A DNA stretch of 64,000 nt, from positions 1 to 64,000 of the forward strand of contig JAANBB010000032.1 of the NCBI GenBank assembly GCA_014621425.1. The letters run 5' to 3'. Origin of the DNA: Cylindrodendrum hubeiense (Eukaryota > Ascomycota > Sordariomycetes > Hypocreales > Nectriaceae). A model generated the notes under the pieces. The model ran no database searches. It was not told where the DNA came from and saw only the letters and a program-made list of their open reading frames with translations. Made by a program: the position numbers and the translations under genes. Shown in pieces: positions 1 to 11,113 of this stretch. Numbering within the stretch: the first letter of the stretch is position 1; every line of letters begins with the position of its first letter.

Positions 1-382
1 TGAGGTTGACCAGCGTGTCCCAGTGCTCCAGCGTCTGCTCCTCCAGCGGCAGGTTCACTGCGAGCGCGGCGCTGTTGACCAGGATGTCGACCCGGCCGAA
101 CGCCCGGACGGCGGCGTCGACCAGCGCCTTGGGGCCGTCGACGGTGCCCATGTCGGCACAGACGGCGACGCACTTGGTGGGCATGCTGCTCGCCGCGGCC
201 TCGGCATCGGCCGCTAGCGAAGGGAAGGGATAGTTGATGACGGTGTCGGCGCCGCGCGAGGCCAGCTCCTTGGCAATGGCCAGGCCGATACCGCTGTTGC
301 TGCCCGAGACGATAGCCACCTTGCCGGCGAGTGTCTGGGACACTGCGGGTGCCAGGACGGCGGGGTCGATCATGGCGGCCAT
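1..382 (-). CDS. Short-chain dehydrogenase/reductase (SDR), 3' part beyond the window
   Basis: Classical SDR oxidoreductase, NAD(P)-dependent. Only about the first 127 residues are in the window and the gene continues past base 1. Translation from the ATG at 382 gives the Rossmann nucleotide-binding segment GKVAIVSGSNSGIG (a TGxxxGxG variant) near residues 16-29. An acidic segment CADMG follows, then DILVNSAA, which corresponds to the NNAG structural motif with Ser-Ala in place of Asn-Ala. A second in-frame ATG four codons in (373) is an alternative start. The substrate cannot be deduced. It is transcribed in the same direction as the MFS gene behind it and lies close to an FAD oxidoreductase, so a shared oxidative pathway is possible but unproven. 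Confidence 0.85.
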   Translation of the reverse strand, partial: MAAMIDPAVLAPAVSQTLAGKVAIVSGSNSGIGLAIAKELASRGADTVINYPFPSLAADAEAAASSMPTKCVAVCADMGTVDGPKALVDAAVRAFGRVDILVNSAALAVNLPLEEQTLEHWDTLVNL

Positions 383-1336
383 TGCACCGTCTTGATTCCG
401 GGCGAGAGAGCTGGCTGGGGTGTTGGCGTGGGTGTAAGAACGGGTGTAAGAGTGGGTGTAAGAGTGGGCGTGTGGGCGTGGCTGTGTGGGGTGCCGACTT
501 GGGAACTGGCCCAGATAACTCGTGTAAATTATGACTCTTTATATTACGCTTCTGTCCCGCAAATGCAGTCTCCTCAACGGTCTGGGCGGTGGTACCGAGT
601 TGACGCGGCGTTGCTACGGGGTCCTGGAGATGGAGAATCGTCGATATGGAGCCCTCCACACTCTCCGCCCCGCCACCATCCTGGGGCCGGGATGCGGGGG
701 ATCGAGAGTCTGCTTCCCTTCCCCCGCACCTTCGGGTCGCGGGGCCACATCCCGTAGAGCAAAGCGAGAGCGAGGCGTTCCGTTGAGTGCGAGAGGGGGC
801 ACTGGCTTAGGGGAATTGATGGGGTCTCGCAGATCTAGGGGACTCTGGATTGGACGCCGTCTCGTCGTGGCTGTTGGTCGTGTGTTCTCGACTTGCAAGC
901 GATTCCTTGGCATAACATCTGGAAACACGTCGGCCCCGTGGTTTCACGGCTTCTGCACTCGTCATGTCCCTGTTTCGACGCATTAAACCTCACGAGGCAA
1001 ATCAATTCCAAATTGTAATACGTTCAATCCAAATCAAGGTCCATTCAATGCCTTCTACAAAGTGTTGAGCCGAATGGACGCTCAGAGCTACTAGTCTACT
1101 ACTCCAATGCCCCACACTACCCTCTCACTCTCCACATGTCAAATCTCCAAGGCACAGCAGTGTGAATTCTAAGCACAGTAACGCAAAGTGAATGAATGTA
1201 GGCTTAATTTGAATTGAGGAATCCTATTCTTATCCGCCTCTATTGACAGTACATCTAATCCACTCGGTGGAGATACGATGCGCAACCTGCACTAGAAATT
1301 GCTTTTGGAAAGCCACGTCTGATGCAATGCAGCACC
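383..1336. other. Intergenic, promoter side of the SDR gene
   Basis: No gene is supported here. The region contains the upstream sequence of the SDR gene, including a 12-nt tandem repeat at 430-465, and the 3' flank of the MFS gene. ORFs here lack codon-like character or family motifs. Confidence 0.6.
430..465. repeat. Three tandem copies of a 12-nt unit
   Basis: The unit GGGTGTAAGAGT occurs three times head to tail (first copy ends AC instead of GT) and runs into a degenerate GGGCGTGT tract. It lies 50-80 bp upstream of the SDR start codon, probably in its promoter or 5' UTR. Function unknown. Confidence 0.8.
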
Positions 1337-3260
1337 TTATTCGCCAACCTCGCGGTCGTCGTGCCAGTGCACCAGACTCTCCACGAAACCCCACTCCCAT
1401 GTAGCATGTCGGATGCGCTTGCCGAAGAAGTAGAAGACGATCCAGAACGAGATGACAGCACCCGAGATGCCAGCCATTGTGCCGAACGCCACCACATAAC
1501 CGCTTTTGGCGATCCACGGGTTGGTGTAGAATGAAAGCAGGAAGCCAAAGGCAGCTGTTGGTAGAAGAAAGAAGGTCAGCAAGAGGAAACGAGTAACTGA
1601 ACTGTGGGCAGCTTTGAACTCACACTTGAAGGCAAACTGCGAAACCGTCACCTCACCAGCAACTGGGCGGTAGGCGTCGATGGTATAGACAAGGCTGATG
1701 TTGGTGGCTTGCACAATGGAAAAGTTCACTGCATCACATTGTTAGCCACGTCTCAGCCAGCTCACCAATAGCAGGCAGACTTACAAAGACCCAATCCAAT
1801 GGTAGGCACGATCCAATGCAGGGCGTTGCCGATACCCACTCCATACAGCACAAGGGCCAGGGGGCCGGTCACAAGGGATATCATCATGGCGGGGAGTCGC
1901 ATCTCGGGTTCTCGGATACCCCCGTTCCTCTTGGTAAAGTAGTCGGCAACCATGTCGCCCAGGTGGCCTCCGAAAAAGACACCAATCAACGAGCTGATGA
2001 TTGACGCGGTGAAACAGAGCCCGGCCTGGTAGGCCTCGAAGCCGTAGACGGTCTGGAAAGCGCTGGAGAAGTTGGAGGTGATGGCCACGAGGAATCCAAT
2101 GGTCACGGACATGACCAGGGTTGCCCAGAGCACCGGGGGCAGGGCCAGCAACACAACAGGTCTGATGACAAGTTTCAGAATGCTCTCGTTGGTGTACGAG
2201 CCGGTGAAGATGCGCAGCTCCTGGACCCAAGTGCGCCTCTTGGGGATTTCAACTTCGCGTTGAGATGCAACCTCAGAGTAAGCAACCTCGGGGTCGTCCT
2301 CGCTCTTGGCTGCGGCGGCCGCCTTGTCAGAGCGGTCCGCATCGGCACTCACAGAAGCGGCACGTCGATATTGGGTCTCGGGGAGGGTGAAGAAGATAAG
2401 AATAGTGCAAGCACCAATCAAAGCCGTCGAGATGTAGTAGATGTAGCGCCAGTGCAGGTGCATCGTGATGAGCCCGGCAATGACGATACCGCCACCAACA
2501 CCTGCTGACAGCGATGCGGTGTAGAGGCTATTAAGAAAAGAGTTAGTTAAATTTAATTGATTATTGAGCAACGCAGAGAAACTTACGCCATGATGGTTCC
2601 TCTCTCGTGCAAGAAGAAGATGTCAGAAATAGTCAACGGCGCCAAGCACTCAGCTGCGCCGTTCGCAAAGCCCATGAGGATACGGGCCGCCAAAACACTG
2701 CCGTACGAAGACGGCGACCCAGCCCAACCTGCAGTAGCAGTATACAGAGCAAAGGTGAAAATGTATAGCGGGCGTCGTCCGTACTTGATCATGACGGGCA
2801 TCCAAATCAAATTTCCCATTCCTTGGAGGAGGGCGGTCGTGGTGAAGAAGTATGAGACCTTGGCAATGCTACCACTGAGCCCAAGATCCGAGTCGCCGAA
2901 GAAGTCCTGAGCAATCTCGACGATTGCGACGGACGGTCCGGCGGCTAGGAAGTTGCTCAGGAAGATGGTAACAGAGACGAGTCCGGCAATGTACAGCCGA
3001 TAGGCTTTGGACCTGGACAAGATATCATGGTTAGTATTGTGAGGAGCGATAGGAACACGAGTAAACCAGAAGAAACCTTACCAATTGAGAGGATCATTTG
3101 GGTCGCTAGTCGGAGTCGGCACGAGAATGATCTCGTTTGTCTCATGATGCCGGAGCTGGACGTTGCCTAGCGTCTCTTTCTTGGAGAGCTTCTCCGCGCT
3201 GCTCAAGGCCGTCTCCTTCTTGGAGAGCCTCTCGCCGTCGAAATCAGCGGCAGTGGACAT
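1337..3260 (-). CDS. Major facilitator superfamily transporter, DHA1-like (12 TM)
   Basis: Proton-coupled MFS exporter or importer in a membrane, about 556 aa. Five exons join in phase: 3260-3082, 3012-2587, 2527-1785, 1728-1624 and 1554-1337. The N-terminal tail (about 60 residues) is hydrophilic and ends in DPNDPLNWS, typical of fungal DHA1-family members just before TM1. The loop-2/3 motif YGRRPLYIF (motif A) and LAARILMGFANGAAE follow. A long charged central loop rich in Ala, Glu and Ser (region coded near 2230-2370) separates the two halves. The last intron (1623-1555) has no stop and is a multiple of three, so it can be missed: GTGAGT and CAACAG flank it. It is divergent from the FAD oxidoreductase, with about 1.06 kb between the start codons, so co-regulation is possible. 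Substrate unknown. Confidence 0.85.
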
Positions 3261-4324
3261 GGCGCCGACTTGCAATTGAATCAACTGCAGAGGACAGAAA
3301 CCAGTGTGATGTGTTGTTGTCGATCAGGAGGAGGCAGGCAGCGAGACTCCAGGATGGGGAATAAGATTAAGATAGAGAATGAGAATTTGAATCAGGATCG
3401 AGATTTGGGGTCAGGATCAAGATTGGGGAATACCAGGGAGGGGGAGTGCCGGGGAGGGTTATGTAGAGATACGGCGAGATTCAGGAGAGTCGGGCATTGA
3501 GGGTTGTTCCAATGAAACCGGGCGTGAGCCAGGTAGGCGAGATTCCGGAAGCCTTGGTTGGCCGGCGTGGTCGGCAGGCGGCCTGGGCTGGCTTTTCCTT
3601 GCAGGAGGCGTCAGGATCCGGGGGCGTAGTCGTCTGGGGCCGTAACCTGGGGCCGTAACCTGGGGGGCGGCGAGTCGCAGCGCAGGGGGGGAGAAGAGAG
3701 GCTGACGCAGATGTGACTCCCAGAAGCCGGATATTGGACGCGATGTGGCCGCCCGACGCAGCCGAGCGCGGCACAGGTGGTGGGACTGGCGCGGAATATG
3801 GCGGTGGGACGTGCTGTGCTGGGCGAGCTGGGAATAGCGGGATTTATAGAGTAGTTAGCGTGCTGGAGCGGCGAGTAGCAAGTAGTATAACGGGTATAAA
3901 CGACGACAATAGCGGCTTCTGCACGCTCAATTGACGGGACAAGTGGAGGAGGGGGCCCGTTTCCCCATCTTTCCCCACGGGGTTCACGGCGACCGGGAGT
4001 GGCCACCCCAGATTCCATGGCCGCCACCAGGGCCAACATCTCGAGTCTGGCGCGGAGACGCCCAGCTGCATCTGCCCATGTCCACGAGCATCTGCCCATT
4101 TGCTCCGTCTTGTCCCCGTCTGGCTCCCGTCTGGCCTCGTCCGCGCTTCCCTCCAGCCGCCCCGAGTTGCTTAAAAGCCCCGCGGCCAATCTACGACTCT
4201 CGCCCTCGTCGTCTCCTCACCCATCTTGATTCGTCACCGCTCGCCTTCATCACCACCCTCGCCAGCCCTCGTCGATTCAATCCAGGCTAGTTTGTTTCTC
4301 CGCACCCGCCTACGTCCTTGCAAT
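3261..4324. promoter_or_regulatory. Shared divergent promoter region of the MFS and FAD oxidoreductase genes
   Basis: The two start codons face away from each other over about 1.06 kb. No third gene is supported. A 13-nt direct repeat lies at 3635-3660, and a TATA-like GCTTAAAAGCC lies near 4168, about 155 bp upstream of the oxidoreductase ATG. C-rich and CT-rich tracts precede that ATG. Boundaries of any element are inferred. Confidence 0.5.
3635..3660. repeat. Two tandem copies of a 13-nt unit
   Basis: TGGGGCCGTAACC is repeated exactly twice, followed by a further TGGGG. It is in the divergent MFS/oxidoreductase promoter region. No known function. Confidence 0.7.
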
Positions 4325-5946
4325 ATGACTACCGCAGCCGACAAGGCTGTCTTTGCGGAGCTGGGGCTGCCACCCTCCACGCCCATCATCTGGCAGGACA
4401 GCGTCGTGTATGAGCGCGCCCGTGTTGGCCGCGTCTTCAACTACCGCAGGCCGGATCGTTATCCCCGCGCTGTCATTGAGGCCACCTGCGAGGACCACAT
4501 TGTCGCCGCGGTGCGTCTCGCCAACAAGATCGGATGCCGCGTGTCTGTCCGCTCCGGCGGCCACAGCTGGGCCGCGTGGAGCGTCCGCGAGGGCGCCGTC
4601 CTGATCGACCTCGGGAAGTTCTTCCACTTCCACCTCGACAAGGAGACGGGCATCTTGGAGGCTTCCCCAAGCATGACGGGCAGAATGGTGAACGGCATGC
4701 TGGCACCCCACGAGCGAATGTTCCCCGGCGGCCACTGTCCCGACGTTGCCCTAGGAGGCTTCCTCCTGCAGGGCGGCATGGGCTGGAACTGCAAGGTCCG
4801 TAGACTTCTTACCCCAACTGCAAAGCTGACTTTGCGCTAACTGCTATCAGAACTGGGGATTTGCCTGTGAGAGGGTCCTTGCCATTGATGTGGTGACGGC
4901 CGATGGAGAGAAGCTGCACTGTGACGAAAAGGAAAACAGCGATATCTTCTGGGCAGCACGTGGCGCAGGACCAGGTGAGATGACCCATCCGCTTTTCCAA
5001 GTCGGAGTAACTCGGTTGCTGACGTCAAGTTTCTGTTGCTAGGCTTCCCGGCTATTGTGACTCGCTTCTATCTTCAGACGCTCCCAGCCTTTACCCATGT
5101 CCGCTCTTCTGCCTACATCTACGAGAAGAAGGACTACCGCAAAGCCCTGGAGTGGATCCTCAAGGTAAGCACTTTCTGTGCCTGATTCTAGCCAGGCCTC
5201 ATTGCTAACTATCAATGTAGATTTCTCCCACATTTGACGACTCCACTGAAATTGTGGCTGTTGGCAGCCATATCCCCGGCCGCACTGGCATCCACACCAT
5301 GGTTTTGTTCGTGACGCTTAGCAACAGCGACGAGGCGGCGCGAGCAGCATTGCAGCCAGCCCAGGACTCTGCACCCCCTGGCCACGTTGTTTCATGGTTC
5401 ATGAAGGAGACGTCACTCCTCAAGGAGTATGACGACCAGCATGCCGCCAACCCCAACGGCCACAGGTATGCTGTCGACAACGGCTACATCAAGGACGACG
5501 CAGACGTAATCTCCGTCATGGAGAAGGCTTTTACAACCCTGCCTTCAGAGAAGTCCTTTGCGTTGTGGTACGCCATGGGCCCCGGATCGCACCGCACCGC
5601 AGCGGCTGGCACGATGCCGGACATGGCGCTGTCCATGCAGACCGAGCACTACTTTGCCACGTACTCTATCTGGGAACACGAGGCCCACGACCGGCTCTGC
5701 CAGAGCTGGGTCAAGTCCATCTTCGCCGAGGCCCACGAGCACCTGCAGGGCGCTTACCTGGGCGACGCCGACTTCCAAGTCCGCGGCACCAAGTTCTGGG
5801 GCGACGAGCAGGGCAAGAAGCTGATGGAGATCCGCAAGAAGCGCGATCCCAAAGGCGTGGTGGCTGGATACCTCGACGAGGGCGACAAGAGCGGCGTCGA
5901 GGGCCTGAGCAACGAGCACAAGATCATTGTCGCGGCCAAAATCTAG
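4325..5946 (+). CDS. FAD-linked oxidoreductase, berberine-bridge-enzyme (BBE) type
   Basis: Flavoprotein oxidase/dehydrogenase of the PCMH FAD-binding fold with a BBE-type C-terminus, about 480 aa. Four exons join in phase: 4325-4795, 4851-4974, 5043-5164 and 5221-5946. Residues 76-82 read RSGGHSW; His80 is the expected 8-alpha-histidyl FAD anchor. The segment FPGGHCPDVALGG (about 133-145) carries Cys138, placed where BBE-like enzymes form the second, 6-S-cysteinyl bond, so bicovalent FAD is likely. There is no obvious signal peptide (MTTAADKAVF start), unlike secreted BBE members. Intron 1 uses a weak GTCCGT donor. In fungi this family oxidises sugars, alcohols or secondary-metabolite intermediates. 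The divergent MFS gene and the nearby SDR and transcription factor hint at a small pathway, but the substrate is not known. Confidence 0.9.
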
Positions 5947-7890
5947 GCGGCTGAGCGACGAGAACCAAATCCTGGTAGCGACTAGGATTTGCGTCTCTGA
6001 TTGTTTCCATTACTGATAAGCATTTTTAGCAAGGATCTCCTATTGATATCAATACCTGTAGAAGCTATGTAAGATCCACGTCATTTACACACGTCATTTA
6101 TACAAATTGTATCTTGCGCGCATTGCTGTTCACCCTGTTTGATGATTACTGTGACAATGACAACTATTCATCTGAGCCACATGAGCCACATGGTACTCTG
6201 TAATGATAATTAGAGTTTGCTCTAAAACTCGCATGGCAATTCATTTACACGGCAATTACTAAGAATCCAGATACATCATATCATGTCTATGGAGTAGTGT
6301 TGCCATGACTGCTACCGTAGTATCTCGGCCGCAACGGGGACGGAGTCTTTGCAGCTTCGGTGGCAAAACAAGACACCTAAAGAAGAAGTTGTTCCGCTGT
6401 AACCTTCCGTGATTAGACACAGGCAAGGCTGCAATGCACATCACTGCCAGGGACCCCAAACGGAGCCTGCGACCTCACTGGCCTGGCCGTCAAGCGTCCT
6501 CCATCTCCGTTGGCAAGGGGGCTGCTAGATTCGCCTCCGCTTTGACCACCCACCGCTCTGGCTTGCAATCCCAACCTTTGTGCTGCTGTGCGGCTGACGA
6601 AGTGACAGGTAGGCTAGGCTCGACAACTCTGGTCAGGCGTGTGTCGGGACCACCCCCACATTCCGTTGGCGTTGTGCCTCTGGTCCAGTTGTGGCACAGA
6701 ATGGCCACCAAAGACTTTGGTGGCATGCATCCGGGGTCTAGCCTCCCTCCCACAACCCGTGATTATCCTTCCGCGGGCTAGCCAGTGTTTAGTTTGCGCT
6801 GGTGTTGGTGAGGGAGAGGCGGGCTAGTTTTTGACAGGTTGGGTGGAAATCTCTGTCGCAGAAGACGTCAACTGTGTCACTGCGGCTGCCTGAGACGTCG
6901 CAACATGTCAATCATCGATGGGGCCAAAATTAGCAAAGATAATAACTGAATAAACCATTAAAAAGTATTTGAAAATGCCAACAAGGCCTTTGATTCTGCT
7001 CGAAGTGATCGGTCCAGGTCCCCATTATCAGAATACCTTCCCCGAACCCGCCTCCGCACCGCCCACATAAAAACCAGACAGTGCATGAGCCAAACAGCTA
7101 ACCCCCCATGGGGTATGGGACGCGTGGACACTGACAAAGAGGGCATGAGCAGCATAGATGACCCGCCGGGCGTGTAGGGGTCCATCCACACAGCACATGG
7201 CCTAGTCCGCTGTGCCACCAACGAGTCCCCTGGCCGCACACAGGGTAGCCCGGAACCTCGCAACACCAGGGCTTTCACGGCCCCAGCGCCCACAGGGTTC
7301 TGCTGAGATGGATAGATCTGTCCGGCAGAACGAAACGAGCACGGAAGCCGGGGCGAACCCGTCGACACGTAGCCCGGCGCCCCGACATCACATCAGGAGC
7401 CTGCCCAACGCGGCAGGACCATCCTGAGGCTTGAGCCGTGACCAGATCTCTTGATCCCTGGTCGTCAACGAGTCCTGCAAGTGCCGCGGCGCTGCCCGGT
7501 CCTGGCCGGGGTCAGCTGTGGCCGGCAACGCGGGGGAGGACAAGTGGACGCCATAGGCCCATAGGCCAGGACGCCAAGCGACGTACGAATAGTGGCGGCG
7601 CTGGTTGGATGCCCCCGGAGCACGCAAACCCCGCACAATCTCACGGGGACAGGCTTCCCAGCAAGGCCAGGAAAGCCAGTGTGCGTCTGCACGCCTAGCC
7701 GAACGCGGGGAATGGAAAATGGGGCTGGGATGGGGTAGCGCTTGCATCCGGCTGCTTCACTATTTGGCTATGATACAAAGTCGGCGTGTGGCCGGTGCGT
7801 TCCCGCCACGCTCCGTCGATCCCCGTACTCCACGAATCCAACAAGAATTGGCTTGGCTACTTCACATCGTCCATTGATTATCTCCTTCGT
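5947..7890. other. 1.9 kb intergenic region, no gene recognised
   Basis: It holds the 3' flank of the FAD oxidoreductase and the upstream region of the next transcription-factor gene. The first third is AT-rich and the rest is GC-rich. Several ORFs of 60-136 codons overlap on both strands, but none shows family motifs or a splice-supported extension. Confidence 0.6.
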
Positions 7891-10835
7891 ATGTTGGATG
7901 CCCTAGATATCGCAGTCGCTATGGAGACGTCGCCGCAGCCACCCCAAAAAGCCCCTGGCCAGGGCCTGTTCCAGTGCTCGGCCTGCCAGCGCACCTTTAC
8001 CAGAGTCGATCACCTTGCCCGACACGTTCGAAGCCGTGAGTGCGCCCTCTCTTCCAGATGGCCAAGATTTTGGCATTGACCAACCCGTGCAGACTTGCAG
8101 GAGCGACCCTTCCAGTGCCAGACATGTAACAAGACGTTCGGGCGGCCGTATGTCCACTCTCACCTTTACAGCGACCTTTGATTGAGGCCCCATAATCTCT
8201 AACTGCGCTCCAAGAGACCTGCTCAAGCGACACGCCGCCTGCCACGAGGGAGAAGAGAAGAGCGGCAAGCGACAGAAACGCCAGCACCAACAGTCGCTCC
8301 GGGTCTCTCAGGCATGCAAGCCCTGCGCCACGGCCAAGCTCAAGTGCGACGACGAGAAGCCCTGCGGAAGATGTACCCAGAGGGGCATCACATGCACTTT
8401 TGAGGCGCGCGACAGTGTGAAGCTGTCCCGAAGCGAGACGTCGCAATCAGGTAAGGGCTCTCATTTAACCCCCGAAAACATTTTTGATTGTCGGATTTCT
8501 TTCTAACGGCCTTGGCAAACAGATAATGGCACATCCCCGGTCGCTGCCCAGCCGGGCGACTCATCCGTCATCGGCGCTCCTATCGACTCCATCGAACAAG
8601 TGGCCACGATGCCGACCCCGACCTCCATGATCCGACGTAAGCTAGTCGTGTTTCTTATACCTAGGCTTCTCACTCATTATCTTAATCTATAGACCATTCC
8701 GTCGCACCCCTCGGACTTCCAACTACATCGCCCTTCGACTTCCCCGAACACAACATCTCGGGATTTCTCAAAGGCGTCATGACACCGCACCTTCAAGACG
8801 GAGCGTGCACCTACGCCCCGCCAGCCTGGCACGACACCAATTCCGGCTTCAGCGCTCGGGGCCTCCTAGACTTCACCATGGAGACAGGATTCGATTTTGA
8901 CGACGCCGACTTTGGCTTCATCGACCAGCTATGCAGCGACCCCAATAGCAACGACAACCATCAGCAGCCCATGGTTGAACAAGCTTTCGACGCGCTAGGT
9001 ATTGAGACACCACGGAAACACGTCGCCTTGGGCGCCGAGGCCTACAAGCGATCGTCTCTCAGCGTCTGGGAGCCTACATCACAGGACACCATTGCGGCGG
9101 AGCTCGAGGACCTGTCGGCGCTAGGGACTGATAATGGCTCTCCCGAAAGTCGATCCACAAGCAGCAACCAATATTATTTAAGAGAGAGGCTGAGTCGACC
9201 TACGAGAGACAAGTTTCTAGGGATGATACTAAATCACTGTCGCCTGGAAAAATCACATTTCGCCATCAAGGCCTTCCCCACACCGGAAGTTCTGGACGAC
9301 CTTTTGGAGGGCTTCTTCTCCCATCATATCCATCAAACGGATTCCTACATCCACGCGCCGTCATTTAGACCCAACGCCTTGAGGCCGGAGCTCCTTGGAG
9401 GCATCGTCGCTACAGGTGCAGTCTTGACGGATATCACTTCGGTGCACAAACTGGGATTTGCAATCCAGGAAGCTGTGCGCACAACGCTCCCCTCAAAGTT
9501 CGAAGAGTCAAATGCAAGGACGCGACAGTTATGGGCCGTGCAGTCCTTTATGTGTGAGATCGAGATTGGACTCTGGAGTGGAATCAAACGGAAGACGGAG
9601 ATCGCAGAAAGTCATACCCAAACGCTCTACACGGTATGCTCAGACAATATTCCTACAACTCACCAAGACTAACACTCAAGTAGATGCTAAGGCGGGCCGG
9701 GAGATTTCGGAGGCCGAACAGGGTCCTGGAAGCACCCCTGATCGAAGATACCGGCAAGGCTCTCCACCTGAAATGGCTCGAATGGGTTGAAGAAGAAAGC
9801 TATAAACGGTTTGTGTTCCACGCCTTTATTATGGACGCACAAGCAAGCATGGCCCTGTTCATCAACCCTGTAATATCCTTCGCCGAACTCGCAACCCCAC
9901 TGCCAGCGCCGCGGGAGCTGTGGTTGGCAGAGGATGCCGAGCAGTGGAAGTCGATATATCTTAGCAGGCCCCGATATACAGACCCATATCTGAGCCTTGT
10001 CGACTTTTTGCGCGGACCCATCGAGCTCCCGGAAGACTGCGATATACACCTATTACAACTCGTCATTTTGCACGGCATCTGGGGGATGATTTGGCAGCAA
10101 TCACAACTACTCTCGACGCTAAGAAGACCGGGCTATACAGACCCTGCCCTCGCGCTGCGACACCAGGAACTCCTCAAAATGCTCCACCACTTCCGAATCA
10201 ACATTTCAGAATGCCGCGACCCAACCTCGGAGGAGACGACGCTCACCCTTGAACTATTACACATGCACCTTCATATGTCTTTTGAAGATATCGAGTTCTT
10301 TGCCGGGAAGGGAGACCTTGAAGACGCCCGCCGCGTTCTACCAACCCTCCAACAGTGGGTGGACGGCCCTGAATCCCGCCAAGCCATCTGGCATGCTGGC
10401 CAAGTCATTCGAGCAGCGAGGAAGTTTCGCCTGAAACATATACGCGGTTTCTTTGCAATTGCTGTGTATCATGCCAGTCTGGCGCTTTGGGCTTACAGCA
10501 TAATGTCCGTGGCCAACGGGATGGATGCCGAAGCGCCGCTGCCAAACACATTCCCAAATGCTGTTTGTCTGGACGGCCCAGACACGTCCACCGTACAGCG
10601 ATTCATTACGCTTGGGAAAGGAATCCCGAGCCTCTCATATCCTCAAATTACGGATACAACGACTACCACGCTTGTTCCCCTCTCAAATCAGGAAGCGGTC
10701 ATTAGCGCCATTCTCGAGATTCTACAGGGTAACTTCCCATGCAGCCTACAAGTCGAGACAGCACCTCCGTTGGTGGAAAACTTGAAGCAACTACTGCAAG
10801 ATCTAGGGAGGGCGGCTGTGAGCGTTAAATCATGA
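7891..10835 (+). CDS. Transcription factor with two C2H2 fingers and a Zn(II)2Cys6 cluster
   Basis: Nuclear DNA-binding regulator, about 880 aa, six exons in phase: 7891-8035, 8093-8147, 8215-8450, 8523-8636, 8693-9633 and 9684-10835. Finger 1 is C29-C32-H45-H49; its last His is completed across intron 1. Finger 2 is C57-C60-H73-H77 and is split by intron 2. A Zn2Cys6 cluster follows with C101, C104, C111, C117, C120 and C127. The middle and C-terminal parts (from about residue 330) match the fungal-specific transcription factor domain in character: helical, with LRERLSRPTRDKFLGMI near its start. The same three-zinc layout is known in Cmr1/Pig1-type melanin regulators, but several other fungal regulators share it, so I do not assign that role. 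An alternative start is the ATG at 7921. It may control the adjacent FAD oxidoreductase and MFS genes (inference). Confidence 0.9.
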
Positions 10836-11113
10836 ACCAGTTAGTGTATAATATGGTAAAATATTACGAAGAAATAATTCCCTACTTATTGAAGCTTGTG
10901 TTGCAATACCGTGACTATCATGCGGAATATTTATTCCGAAGTCCTAGGCCATGATGCGAAGCCATTGGCCAGACTTTGTACGACTCAGGCTCTATTTTGC
11001 CAGCTCCCACCGCCTGTTTCTCAGCTTATCTGCTCGCCCCGGGCAGATGTTTCCCCTCTTGGATCACTTCACGGACATAGTATCTCATATAAATCGTATT
11101 TCTATGTCTAAAG

